From Agriterribacter humi (GTDB taxonomy: Bacteria > Bacteroidota > Bacteroidia > Chitinophagales > Chitinophagaceae): DNA of 64,000 bases. Both the position numbers and the translations under genes were made by a program. The first letter of the stretch is position 1, and every line of letters begins with the position of its first letter. Location of the stretch: positions 434,001 to 498,000 of the forward strand of contig NZ_VOHQ01000003.1 of the NCBI RefSeq assembly GCF_009192765.1. Direction: 5' to 3'. Positions 47,734 to 57,035 of this stretch are shown here, piece by piece. A model generated the notes under the pieces. The model was given only the letters and a program-made list of their open reading frames with translations, was not told the DNA's origin and searched no databases.

Positions 47734-48939
47734 ATGTTTAAAATAGAAATTATGATAGCAGAGGTGCGTAAAATATTATTAAGCGGTTTAGTATTGGGCT
47801 TAATGGCTGCTGGCTGTACTGCGCAGGGCAAGCAAAAAAAATCCCGGGCGGTTGCATTCAGCAAGCAGGTGTTAACCAAAGATTTCGTTAGCGAAGGTGC
47901 AGCAATCGGAGACGTGAACAAGGATGGCAAAACAGATGTGATAGCCGGCGCTTTCTGGTTTGAAGCACCGGACTGGAAGAAACATGAAATAGCAGAACCG
48001 GAAAAATATGTGGTGGGAGTGGGTTACAGTAATTCGTTTTTGAATTTCAGCATGGATGTAAACCAGGACGGATGGATTGACCAGGTGCGGATTGACTGGC
48101 CGGGTAAAACCGCTGTATGGCATGAAAATCCACAAAACAAACCAGGCCACTGGCCCATGCATATTATTCATGCATCGGTAGGTAATGAGGCCCCGTTGTT
48201 TGTTGACGTAGACGGAGATGGCAGGAAAGATATATTGTGCAATGATCCTGAAAAGAAACAGATCATCTGGCTGCAATCGCCACAAAAAAAGGGTGACACC
48301 GCCTGGGCACTTACGGTGATAGATGGTAAGGAAGGGATACCCGGCACGCATATGTATACGCATGGCTTGGGTTATGATGATATAAACGGAGATGGAAAAA
48401 AAGATGTGCTGATCAGCAAAGGATGGTGGGAAGGCCCTTCAGATGCCAAACAACCCAATTGGACATTTCACCCGGCAGAACTGAGTGAAGATTGCGCGCA
48501 AATGTATGTGATGGATTTAAATAGAGACCGGTTAGCAGATATTTTGAGCTCTTCCGCCCACAATTACGGTATATGGTGGCATGAGCAGCAAAAAGATGCA
48601 GGTGGCAACATCACGTTTAAGCATCATCACATTGACTCCAGCTTTTCACAAAGCCACAGTTTGGCGTTGGCGGATGTTAATGGTGATGGTCATCCGGACC
48701 TGGTTACCGGTAAACGGTATTTTGCGCACAATGGCGGAGATCCCGGCGCACATGAGCCTGCCGTATTGTACTGGTTTGAATATAAACCGGGTAAAATGCC
48801 TGCCTGGGTAAAACATGAAGTGGACAATGATTCCGGTTCGGGTTTGAATCTTGTTGTAGAAGATATTAATGGCGACAAACTGCCCGATATTATCGTGTCA
48901 AACAAAAAAGGCGTGCATGTTTTTTTGCAGAAAAAGTAA
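47734..48939 (+). CDS. FG-GAP/VCBS repeat lipoprotein
   Basis: The 401-residue lipoprotein has its acylated Cys in MAAGCTAQ. ATG 47752 is as good a start as ATG 47734 and gives a more usual signal. The mature part consists of about six FG-GAP/VCBS blades, each with a calcium-binding DxNxDGxxD loop (GDVNKDGKTDVI, DVNQDGWIDQV, DVDGDGRKDIL, DINGDGKKDVL, DVNGDGHPDLV, DINGDKLPDII), making a beta-propeller. Such proteins bind ligands or glycans at the surface; no catalytic residues are evident. It follows the cytochrome-bearing gene and ends at a strong terminator. Confidence 0.85.
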   Translation: MFKIEIMIAEVRKILLSGLVLGLMAAGCTAQGKQKKSRAVAFSKQVLTKDFVSEGAAIGDVNKDGKTDVIAGAFWFEAPDWKKHEIAEPEKYVVGVGYSNSFLNFSMDVNQDGWIDQVRIDWPGKTAVWHENPQNKPGHWPMHIIHASVGNEAPLFVDVDGDGRKDILCNDPEKKQIIWLQSPQKKGDTAWALTVIDGKEGIPGTHMYTHGLGYDDINGDGKKDVLISKGWWEGPSDAKQPNWTFHPAELSEDCAQMYVMDLNRDRLADILSSSAHNYGIWWHEQQKDAGGNITFKHHHIDSSFSQSHSLALADVNGDGHPDLVTGKRYFAHNGGDPGAHEPAVLYWFEYKPGKMPAWVKHEVDNDSGSGLNLVVEDINGDKLPDIIVSNKKGVHVFLQKK

Positions 48940-49061
48940 AGAGGTCCAAAGGCAGATGCATTTCAAGGCTGTAGTTTTATCAGGTTATCCGAATTAAGGC
49001 CAGCAATAACGTCCTGCTGCAGAAACCACAGTAGTACAAAAGCTTTAATCAGGGAACCATA

Positions 49062-49102
49062 CCGAAAACGGGGTGTAATCGTTTTCGGGCGCCTTTTTTT
49101 TT
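49062..49102 (+). terminator. Rho-independent terminator after the FG-GAP gene
   Basis: A 9-bp stem (CCGAAAACG at 49062-49070 with CGTTTTCGG at 49080-49088) and 9-nt loop are followed by a T tract from 49094. This splits the operon from the epimerase-like gene. Confidence 0.8.
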
Positions 49103-49225
49103 TCTTTTTTGGACGAGCAAAAAAGAAAAAAAAGAAGAAAAAGCAGATTTCACTCTCCTGTAAGAATTAATACGAGGCGTAAATACTTTCATTTTTTATT
49201 GTATGAAAAAAATTGAAATGTGTAC

Positions 49226-49255
49226 TTGCAAAGCAGTCTGTCCTTCTTATATTTA
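49226..49255 (+). promoter_or_regulatory. Candidate promoter for the epimerase-like gene
   Basis: TTG at 49226-49228, a 19-nt spacer and TATATTTA at 49248-49255 (one mismatch to TAnnTTTG) lie 33 nt before the ATG and just after a terminator, where a new promoter would be expected. Confidence 0.45.
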
Positions 49256-49287
49256 CAACTAACATTCACTAATTAAATATTTGATTC

Positions 49288-50148
49288 ATGAGATTTGGTA
49301 TCAACACGTTTTTATTTACCTCTCCTTTTACCACAGAAAGCATTTCATTATTTCCCCAGTTTAAAAAATGGGGATTTGATTCCGTTGAAATTGCCCTGGA
49401 AGATGCATCACATATTGATCCGGTTACTGTGAAAAAGGCATTGGATGATAACGGGCTGGTTTGCGGTTCCATTTGCGCCGCTATGGGCGGAGGACGTGAT
49501 CTGCGGGGTACTGCCGAAGAACAGAAAGGGTCGCTGGACTATTTGAAAGCGGTAATTGACCTGTCTCCGGCATTGGGTCATCCTACGTTAATTGGTCCTT
49601 TATATTCTGCAGTAGGCAGGGCAGAGCTAGTGGCGCCTGATGACTATAAAAAGCAATGGGATACCGTTGTAAAACATTTGCGTGGGCTGGCGGCACATGC
49701 AGGCAAGCTCAATGTAAAGCTGGCTATTGAGCCGCTTAACCGCTTTGAAACGGATTTCATCAATACCTGCGACCAGGCATTGAAAATGGTGAATGATGTT
49801 AATGAAGGTTCACTGTTTGTGCATTTGGATTCCTTTCATATGAACATTGAAGAAAAAGATTCGGCAAAGGCGATATTGAAAGCGGGTAATAAGCTGGGGC
49901 ATTTTCACGCCTGCGGCAGCGACAGGGGCACACCCGGCAATGATCACATTAACTGGACAGGAATATTCGACGCCTTAAAGCAGGTGGGTTATGATGGTGA
50001 TGTAGTAATTGAATCCTTTACTCCCGCCATTGAAATCATCGCCAGGGCTGCATGCATCTGGAGAGAGATGGAACCTTCGAGGGAGGGCATAGCCATTGAT
50101 GGTGTGAAGTTTTTAAAGAAGCAATATGAAGCTACGGTTGCTTCCTGA
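49288..50148 (+). CDS. Ketose 3-epimerase-like TIM-barrel (sugar phosphate isomerase/epimerase family)
   Basis: The 286-residue cytosolic protein has the metal-binding set of the D-tagatose/D-psicose 3-epimerase group: Glu148 (IEPLNRFE), Asp181 (HLDSFHMN), His207 (GHFHACGSDRG) and Glu242 (VIESFTP). The spacings of 33, 26 and 35 residues are those I recall for the Pseudomonas cichorii enzyme. There is no signal peptide, so it acts in the cytoplasm on an imported sugar. The same fold is used for isomerising keto-sugars and, in related proteins, for C-glycoside cleavage after 3-oxidation. The family call is firm; the exact substrate is not. Confidence 0.9.
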   Translation: MRFGINTFLFTSPFTTESISLFPQFKKWGFDSVEIALEDASHIDPVTVKKALDDNGLVCGSICAAMGGGRDLRGTAEEQKGSLDYLKAVIDLSPALGHPTLIGPLYSAVGRAELVAPDDYKKQWDTVVKHLRGLAAHAGKLNVKLAIEPLNRFETDFINTCDQALKMVNDVNEGSLFVHLDSFHMNIEEKDSAKAILKAGNKLGHFHACGSDRGTPGNDHINWTGIFDALKQVGYDGDVVIESFTPAIEIIARAACIWREMEPSREGIAIDGVKFLKKQYEATVAS

Positions 50149-50314
50149 TATATTGATATATCTGTTTGGAGCCGAATATTTACCGGAAGGCAGCTGGGCT
50201 AAAGTTTCAACTGTCTTCCGATCATAATAAGATATCGTGGTAAGTATATGTGCATATCGTTATCTTTTTTCTTGCATATCGTTTTATGACCAATGTTCAT
50301 AGTTATACCTGTTA

Positions 50315-51676
50315 TTGTTTCTGTTTATCTGCCTTGCAGGTAAAGCACAAAGAAATACAGATGTTGCATCAACTTCCCGTCCCAATATTATTTTTATTCT
50401 TACTGATGATCAGCGCCTTGATGCCTTAGGCGCTACAGGCAATACAATTATCCATACACCCAATATAGATAAGATAGCCCGCAAAGGAATTCTGTTCAGC
50501 AATGCGTATGTAACAACTTCCATTTGTTGTGTAAGCCGAGCCAGTATCCTTAGCGGGCAATACATGCTCCGGCATAAGATAGAGGATTTCGCCACTCCTT
50601 TCACCGATGAGGCTTTACAGCAAACCTATCCTTTATTGCTACGAAAAGCTGGTTATACAACAGGCTTTATTGGCAAATTCGGTATAGGAACGAAAGATCC
50701 TTCTCCTGCTCTTTTTGATTACTGGGCTTGTTCAAAAGAGATGGATCACCAGTATCATCTTTCCAATACTAAAAGCGAAAAGGTACACAATACAGATAGC
50801 ATAAGCAATGCCATCTTACAATTTCTCGGACAGCATGGCACGCAAACCCCATTCTGTTTGTCGGTAAGTTTTAAAGCGCCGCACGAATTAGATGGAAGTC
50901 CTCCCACATATCCCGTGCAGGAAAAATTTAAAACGTTGTATGTAAATGATAATATTCCTGAACCACTCACGGCCGATCCGGCATATTGGAACAATTTTCC
51001 GGATTTTTTCAGAACGGATAAAAATATTGCAAGGATAAGGTGGAAACCACTTTTCTCCACGCCTGAGCTGTATCAGCAAACGGTAAAAAACTACTACCGC
51101 ATGATCACCGGTGTAGATGAGGCGATGGGTAAGATGATGGAAAAATTGCAGCAATTGGGAATAGCCGGTAATACTGTTATTGTATATATGAGTGACAACG
51201 GTTTTTCATTAGGAGAACATGGTTTAGAGGGAAAATGGTATCCGTATGAAGAATCTGTTCGTGTACCGCTTATTATATTTGATCCGCGGCGTGCGCCGGC
51301 TCAAAATGGGAAAATAGCCAGGCAAATGGCACTGAATATTGATATTGCACCTACCCTGTTATCACTGGCCGGGGTAGCTACACCCGGACGAATGCAGGGA
51401 CAGGATCTTTTTGCATTAACAGATAATAAGATTCCTGAAAGAAAAGATTTTTTCTACAAGCATACATTCGCCGGAACACCAGCCTTGCCGCAATCCGAAG
51501 CGGTGATCAGCAAATCCATGAAATACATTATTTATACAGAGCATCATTACGAAGAACTGTATGATCTTTCCCGCGACCCGTACGAAACCACCAACCTCGC
51601 AGGAAATGGAAAATATAAAAAGCAAATGGCGTATTTTAGAAAACGCCTTGAAACCTTGAAGCGGAATGCGCTCTGA
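50315..51676 (+). CDS. Sulfatase (alkaline-phosphatase fold), 5' end apparently frameshifted
   Basis: The intact frame starts at TTG 50315 (453 residues). No in-frame ATG exists: a stop codon lies at 50300-50302. ATG 50293 is in another frame and ends after 16 codons, but ignoring the single G at 50302 joins it to this frame and yields a full signal peptide ending LAGKAQ. Sulfatase features are ILTDDQR (metal Asp pair), CCVSRASILSG (formylglycine site, Cys71-x-Val73-Ser74-Arg75, with Val for the usual Pro), YMSDNGFSLGEHG and the GKWYPYEESVRVPLII block. It would remove sulfate esters from glycans, so the target is probably a sulfated polysaccharide. Formylglycine maturation needs an enzyme not seen in this window. 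Confidence 0.85.
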   Translation: MFLFICLAGKAQRNTDVASTSRPNIIFILTDDQRLDALGATGNTIIHTPNIDKIARKGILFSNAYVTTSICCVSRASILSGQYMLRHKIEDFATPFTDEALQQTYPLLLRKAGYTTGFIGKFGIGTKDPSPALFDYWACSKEMDHQYHLSNTKSEKVHNTDSISNAILQFLGQHGTQTPFCLSVSFKAPHELDGSPPTYPVQEKFKTLYVNDNIPEPLTADPAYWNNFPDFFRTDKNIARIRWKPLFSTPELYQQTVKNYYRMITGVDEAMGKMMEKLQQLGIAGNTVIVYMSDNGFSLGEHGLEGKWYPYEESVRVPLIIFDPRRAPAQNGKIARQMALNIDIAPTLLSLAGVATPGRMQGQDLFALTDNKIPERKDFFYKHTFAGTPALPQSEAVISKSMKYIIYTEHHYEELYDLSRDPYETTNLAGNGKYKKQMAYFRKRLETLKRNAL

Positions 51677-51772
51677 TTCAGCAAAATGATTTGAATACGT
51701 CTACCCGCAAACTTCTGAATATATAATCTTTTTCAGGAAGGTACAGGATGAAATTATGCTGTATCGCAATTA

Positions 51773-51788
51773 CCTTCAGCGCTGAAGG
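51773..51788. promoter_or_regulatory. Perfect 16-nt palindrome upstream of the GH78-like gene
   Basis: CCTTCAGC followed directly by its reverse complement GCTGAAGG, 55 nt before the chosen ATG. It might be an operator half-site pair. No known regulator match is claimed. Confidence 0.3.
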
Positions 51789-51842
51789 GAACGACTGCTA
51801 TTGTTATTCCCGCACATCAGAAAACTGATGAAACACTTACAA

Positions 51843-53600
51843 ATGAAAAAAAGATTTTTATCCGCATTGCTCCTTTGCGCTATAGCTTGCGGAACAACAT
51901 ATGCACAGTTGCCTCCTGTATTTAACCAAACCCGGCAGGCACAATCCACCGAAACTGTAACCCGGTATCTGTCGCCGGTTAAAATTTTATGGCAAACAGA
52001 AAATGCATCCGCAAATATTAAAAATGAACAGCGACTGTTGAAACCCGGGAATGGCCAGGCCGATCTTGCCAATAAAGACATGTGTGTGCTTAAAAGTGAT
52101 GCAAAAATAAAACCCGCCTTATTGTTTGACTTTGGAAGAGAATTGCACGGCGGGTTGCAAATAGTAACCGGCATGTATCCGGGTAATAAACCCGTTAAAC
52201 TGAGGGTTCGTTTTGGAGAATCGGCCAGCGAAGCAATGAGCGATATTGAGCCCAAACAAAATGCCACAAATGATCATGCTATGCGCGATATGATCGTGGA
52301 AGTTCCCTGGTTGGGTAAACTGGAAGTGGGCAATACAGGATTTCGTTTTGTACGCATTGACCTGCTCGATGAAAATGTAGAATTGCAGTTAAAAGAAGTG
52401 CGTGCCATTTTTGTATTCAGGGATATTCCTTACCTCGGATCATTCAACAGCAGCGATACTTTGCTGAATAAAATATGGATGACAGGCGCTTATACCGTGC
52501 ACCTGAATATGCAGGATTATTTGTGGGATGGCATCAAACGCGACAGGCTGGTTTGGGTTGGCGATATGCATCCCGAAACCTCTACCATCAGCGCAGTTTT
52601 TGGCAATAACGAAGTAGTGCCCAAGAGTCTTGATCTTTCGCGCGATATAACCCCGCTGCCCGGTTGGATGAATAGTATCAGCACCTATTCTATGTGGTGG
52701 ATCATTATTCACCGCGACTGGTATTATCATAACGGCGATTTAAAATACCTGCAGCAGCAAAAAGATTACCTGGTAAAGCTGCTGGCTTACATCATTACAA
52801 AAATTGATAAAGATGGCAAAGAACAATTGGATGGTACCCGGTTTTTAGACTGGCCTTCGAGCGAAAATAAAAAAGGCGTGGATGCAGGTTTACAGGCCAT
52901 GATGGTATGGTCATTAACAGCCGGGGCAGAACTGTGCAAAATCTTAAACGAACCGGTAACGGAAAAAAATTGCGAAGCTGCTGTTGCCCGTTTAAAAAAA
53001 TATGTTCCCGATCATAATCGTTCCAAACAAGGGGCAGCGCTTATGGCGCTTACGGATTTGATGCCGGCTGCAAAAGCCAATAAGGACGTGCTGGCGGTAA
53101 ACGGCGCGCACAATTTTTCTACTTTTTATGGATACTATATGTTGCAGGCTAAAGCAAAAGCGGGAGATTACCAGGGCGCTTTAGACGCCATCAGGGAATA
53201 TTGGGGCGCTATGCTGAATCTTGGCGCAACCTCGTTCTGGGAGGACTTTAACTTAGATTGGTTGCCCAATGCATCCCGTATTGATGAATTGCCAAAACCC
53301 GGACAAAAAGATATTCATGGCGACTACGGCGCCTATTGTTATATCGGCTTCAGGCATAGCTTAAGTCATGGCTGGGCAAGTGGCCCAACACCGTGGCTAA
53401 CCGAACACGTGCTGGGCATTAAGGTAATGGCGCCAGGTTGTAAGGTAATAGAAATAAAACCACACCTGGGCGATCTCCGGTTTGCGGAAGGAAGTTTTCC
53501 CACACCCTATGGTTTGCTGAAAGTAAAACATGTGAAACAGGCAAATGGAAAAGTAGTTACTACAGTAGATGCGCCTAAAGGCATAAAAGTGATGCAGTAA
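51843..53600 (+). CDS. GH78-type alpha-L-rhamnosidase-like protein, short form
   Basis: I choose ATG 51843 (585 residues), which gives a clean signal peptide ending TYAQ; the frame also extends upstream through ATG 51828 to TTG 51801. It holds a concanavalin-like domain (about 60-200) followed by an (alpha/alpha)6 barrel and a C-terminal beta domain. The barrel carries DGIKRDRLVWVGD at 229-241 where classical GH78 enzymes have a D..QRDERLGWTGD block: one residue is missing and the Glu is absent. GATSFWEDF with Glu467 corresponds to the catalytic-base segment. It may hydrolyse rhamnosides or another alpha-L-sugar. It lies 83 nt before a full GH78. Confidence 0.78.
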   Translation: MKKRFLSALLLCAIACGTTYAQLPPVFNQTRQAQSTETVTRYLSPVKILWQTENASANIKNEQRLLKPGNGQADLANKDMCVLKSDAKIKPALLFDFGRELHGGLQIVTGMYPGNKPVKLRVRFGESASEAMSDIEPKQNATNDHAMRDMIVEVPWLGKLEVGNTGFRFVRIDLLDENVELQLKEVRAIFVFRDIPYLGSFNSSDTLLNKIWMTGAYTVHLNMQDYLWDGIKRDRLVWVGDMHPETSTISAVFGNNEVVPKSLDLSRDITPLPGWMNSISTYSMWWIIIHRDWYYHNGDLKYLQQQKDYLVKLLAYIITKIDKDGKEQLDGTRFLDWPSSENKKGVDAGLQAMMVWSLTAGAELCKILNEPVTEKNCEAAVARLKKYVPDHNRSKQGAALMALTDLMPAAKANKDVLAVNGAHNFSTFYGYYMLQAKAKAGDYQGALDAIREYWGAMLNLGATSFWEDFNLDWLPNASRIDELPKPGQKDIHGDYGAYCYIGFRHSLSHGWASGPTPWLTEHVLGIKVMAPGCKVIEIKPHLGDLRFAEGSFPTPYGLLKVKHVKQANGKVVTTVDAPKGIKVMQ

Positions 53601-53683
53601 AAGGGCATTGCACATAGTTGCGCAGGCTGATAATTGATTTTAAAATTACGTTCTAAATAAATTCATCATACTAAAGCCTAACG

Positions 53684-56557
53684 ATGATAACATCATTATC
53701 AAGAGCTTTTCAAGCGGTTGTAAAGCTATCTTTCTTTTGTTGCCTCTTTGTGTTTACTGTTCAGGCGCAATCTGATCTGAAACCCCTGTACCTGCGGGTA
53801 GAGTATAAAACCAATGCATTTGTTGATGCAGAGCGACCCAGGTTTAGCTGGGAATTGCACTCTGCTGTTCTTAACCAGAAGCAAACAGCCCGGCAAATTC
53901 TGGTAGCTGGTTCTGTTGCTTTATTAAACAATGAGAAGGCTAATGTATGGAACTCAGGGAAGATCGCTTCCGATGCTACCAACCAGGTTGCATACGCAGG
54001 AAAACGACTTGAATATAACAAAGACTATTACTGGAAAGTACGCAGCTGGGATAAAAATGGTAAACCGGGTCCATGGAGTGATCCCGCATACTTTAGCACA
54101 GGCCTCCTGCAGCAAAGCGACTGGAAGGCAGATTGGATCGGTTATGATCTAAACGATTTATCAGTAAATAAAAAATATCATCTTCCACCTTCTCCTTATT
54201 TGCGTAAAGAAGCTGCAGTAAGCAGTACAATAAAAAAAGCAAATTTGTATGTTACCGCTTTGGGCCTATATGAGTTTTATATTAATGGCAAGCGAATTGG
54301 CGATGATTATTTTGCTCCCGGCTGGACAGATTATAATAAAAGAGTTTACTACAGCGCTTACGATGTAACTAGGGAACTGAAAAATGGTAACAATGCTTTT
54401 GGCGCTGTGCTCTCCACGGGATGGTATGCGGGATATCTGGGGTATGCCTTACTGGTAGGCAGTCCCGTTACGCATAGCTTTTACGGGAAAGTGCCCCTGC
54501 TTAAGGCGCAGGTAGAAATTGAGTATACGAATGGTAAAAAAGAAGTGATCAGTACCGATGATTCATGGAAAGCATCTGCCGGTGCTATCCTTGAAGCAGA
54601 TATATTAAATGGGGAAACCTATAACGCTAATCTGGAACCTGAAGGTTGGAAAAGAACAGGCTTCAATGACGCGGGGTGGAAGCAGGTGAAAACCTACCCG
54701 GCGAAAGCTGCTTTGCCATTGCAGTTATATCCCGGTAACCCGGTTAAAATTATTAAAGAAATTACTCCTGTAAGTGTAAAAGAAAACTCCGGAAAATATG
54801 TAGTGGACATGGGACAAAATTTTTCGGGCGTGGTGAGGCTTACGGTTAAAGGCAACAAAGGTGATACCATTATTATTAAGTATGGCGAAATGCTGCATTT
54901 GGATGGAAATGTGATGACGGAAAACCTGAGGAAGGCACGTGCTACCGATACCTATATTCTAAAAGGAGATGCAAACGGAGAAACCTGGATGCCACGCTTT
55001 ACCTATCACGGATTTCAATATGTGGAAATGGCAGGTGTAAGAGCAAAACTTACTGTAAAAGATATTACCGGGATTGTAATGAGTTCCGCAACGCCTGTAG
55101 TGGGAAATTTTGAAACAGATAATGCTATGCTGAACCAGTTGTATAAAAACATTGTGTGGACACAGCGATCTAACTATTTTGATATCCCTACCGATTGTCC
55201 CCAACGTGATGAGCGCTTAGGCTGGACAGGAGACGCCCAGGTCTATATCCGTTCCGCTGCATTCAACAGTGATATCGCTGCGTTTCATACCAAATGGATC
55301 ACTGACCTGAACGATGCCCAGTGGCCATCGGGCGCCTATCCTGTGTATGCACCGCTGCCTGTGGACGCCAATGGCAAAGCCGCCATACGGGCAACAGATA
55401 CTTTTTCGCCCGGATGGGCCGAAGCAGGTATCGTATGCCCTTACAATATTTATAAAATGTATGGCGATACCAGGATCATTGAACAGTCGTGGCCCTATAT
55501 GATAAAGTATATGGCATTTCTTGAAACAGGGAGTAAAGGCAGCCATTATTTTACTGAAGGAAGTTTCGAAGATTTTAATCCCAAAGGTGGTTTTGGCGAC
55601 TGGCTGTCGGTAGGCAAAAAAACACCGCCCGATATGCTCGCTACCATGTATTATAATTACTGCGCTTTGCTGATGGCCGAAATGGCAGATGCGACTGGTA
55701 ATAAAAAAGACGCTGATCATTTTAAAGATGTATCTCAAAAAATTAAAAAAGCGTTTGCTTCACACTATATGGATGCTGATGGGAAATTAAAAACCAATGC
55801 TGCTGCCTATGGAGATGGGAAAGGTTATGTAGACGGGCAGTTGGGTTTTTCAGGACATACGCAAACAGCATATGCGAATGCTGTTTATTTAAAAATGCTT
55901 TCACCTGGAAACTTAATGAAAGCCGGTCAATACCTGTCAGCACTGGTACGGGGTAACAACAACCAGCTTTCGACAGGTTTCCTCGGGTTTAAACCATTGC
56001 TGCCTGCACTTTCAGCTACGGGCAACAGTGATATGGCATATGCTTTAATTCAGGATACCGCCTATCCTTCCCTTGGTTTTGAAGTAGTGAATGGAGCCAC
56101 CACCATTTGGGAACGCTGGAACAGTTTTACAAAAGACAAAGGTTTTGAAAACAATGCGGGCATGAATTCTTTCAATCATTACGCATTTGGCGCGGTTTGC
56201 GAATGGATGTTTCAAAACATGGCAGGAATACAACCGCTTGATGCAGGATTTAAGACTTTTATTATCAGGCCTGAGATTGCGGATTCGGGCATTCATTATG
56301 TAAGTGCAAATTACCATTCCATTTATGGAAAGATCAGCGCATCATGGAAAAATGAAAGTAAACAACTTATACAACGGGTAAGTATTCCGGTAAATACAAC
56401 TGCGCAGGTATATGTACCGGCAACTATCAACGCTATTTCATATAAAGGAAAGGCGCTTAATTCCGGTACGCATATTACTGTTATTGATAACGAGAACGGG
56501 TATACGAAATTAGCGCTGGGCTCCGGAACGTACGAATTTGTAATAACGAAGCAATGA
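53684..56557 (+). CDS. Alpha-L-rhamnosidase (GH78)
   Basis: The 957-residue secreted enzyme has a signal peptide ending VQAQ. Domains in order are an N-terminal Ig-like rhamnosidase_N (about 30-140), a CBM67-like domain (about 165-340, with ALGLYEFYINGKRIGDDYF), a concanavalin-like domain (about 350-465), the (alpha/alpha)6 catalytic barrel and a C-terminal beta-sandwich (about 860-957). The catalytic acid block DCPQRDERLGWTGD (504-517, with Glu510 and Asp517) and the base segment TTIWERWNS (Glu810) are intact. It removes terminal alpha-L-rhamnose. Tandem with the short GH78-like gene, which suggests a rhamnose-containing substrate for this part of the locus. Confidence 0.95.
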   Translation: MITSLSRAFQAVVKLSFFCCLFVFTVQAQSDLKPLYLRVEYKTNAFVDAERPRFSWELHSAVLNQKQTARQILVAGSVALLNNEKANVWNSGKIASDATNQVAYAGKRLEYNKDYYWKVRSWDKNGKPGPWSDPAYFSTGLLQQSDWKADWIGYDLNDLSVNKKYHLPPSPYLRKEAAVSSTIKKANLYVTALGLYEFYINGKRIGDDYFAPGWTDYNKRVYYSAYDVTRELKNGNNAFGAVLSTGWYAGYLGYALLVGSPVTHSFYGKVPLLKAQVEIEYTNGKKEVISTDDSWKASAGAILEADILNGETYNANLEPEGWKRTGFNDAGWKQVKTYPAKAALPLQLYPGNPVKIIKEITPVSVKENSGKYVVDMGQNFSGVVRLTVKGNKGDTIIIKYGEMLHLDGNVMTENLRKARATDTYILKGDANGETWMPRFTYHGFQYVEMAGVRAKLTVKDITGIVMSSATPVVGNFETDNAMLNQLYKNIVWTQRSNYFDIPTDCPQRDERLGWTGDAQVYIRSAAFNSDIAAFHTKWITDLNDAQWPSGAYPVYAPLPVDANGKAAIRATDTFSPGWAEAGIVCPYNIYKMYGDTRIIEQSWPYMIKYMAFLETGSKGSHYFTEGSFEDFNPKGGFGDWLSVGKKTPPDMLATMYYNYCALLMAEMADATGNKKDADHFKDVSQKIKKAFASHYMDADGKLKTNAAAYGDGKGYVDGQLGFSGHTQTAYANAVYLKMLSPGNLMKAGQYLSALVRGNNNQLSTGFLGFKPLLPALSATGNSDMAYALIQDTAYPSLGFEVVNGATTIWERWNSFTKDKGFENNAGMNSFNHYAFGAVCEWMFQNMAGIQPLDAGFKTFIIRPEIADSGIHYVSANYHSIYGKISASWKNESKQLIQRVSIPVNTTAQVYVPATINAISYKGKALNSGTHITVIDNENGYTKLALGSGTYEFVITKQ

Positions 56558-57035
56558 TATGAAAGTCCTGGCTACTCTGATCGCTATTATAATCATTAAC
56601 CAAAATAAAGAAGAGGGTCATGCTGTGGAAAATATGATATGCACTCAATGATTCCTTGCATCCTTCAGTATGCTACAAGACAGTACGTGGAGGTACGGGA
56701 CAGTTGTATAAAAGAATGTTAATATTTTCGACTAGATTATAATGAGTGGGTTTACCCATTCAGTTTGATAACCCCCAAAATTGATTGCTATGCAAAAACA
56801 AATACCATTGGAAAATGGTTTGAACACTTCTTAAAACAGGATACCTGTCTGTTTACATTGAATACCCCGGAGCAGTTTGTTCTGAAATATTAATCCTTTT
56901 TTACTCAATGTAAAAATATTGACCCGTAAAATCTGTGGAGATTTTGCTGCAGGGAAGTATTGCCCAATCTATCCCGTATAATTTAGATCCCCCCTACAAA
57001 AAAAATTGTAATTCACCTCAATTCAAAAAAGTGTT
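56558..57035. other. 478-nt region before the third susC
   Basis: A 30-codon open frame (56559-56651) overlaps the preceding stop and encodes a short hydrophobic N-terminus, but has nothing else to support it. A possible promoter, TTG at 56704-56706 and TATTTTCG at 56723-56730, would leave a 5' leader of about 300 nt for susC. I see no terminator with a T tract and no tRNA or known riboswitch. Confidence 0.4.

Larger units (their letters stand above)
48940..49287. other. 348-nt intergenic region
   Basis: It contains a terminator (49062-49102), a long T-tract/A-tract inverted repeat (about 49093-49136) and a candidate promoter for the next gene (49226-49255). No coding sequence or RNA gene is visible. 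Confidence 0.6.

Noticed and set aside
55217-55738. Long antisense open frames, for example here, 35632-36159, 47872-48363 and 51776-52267
   Set aside because: They lie opposite well-supported genes, have Cys/His/Ile-rich compositions typical of reverse-strand translation, and show no domain or signal.
56559-56651. 30-codon open frame after the rhamnosidase gene
   Set aside because: It is short and overlaps the preceding stop; the hydrophobic start alone is not evidence of a gene. Noted in the intergenic entry only.
56558-57035. tRNA, riboswitch or other structured RNA in the larger intergenic regions
   Set aside because: No T-loop (GTTCGAnTC) or recognisable riboswitch core was found in any of the intergenic regions above 300 nt.
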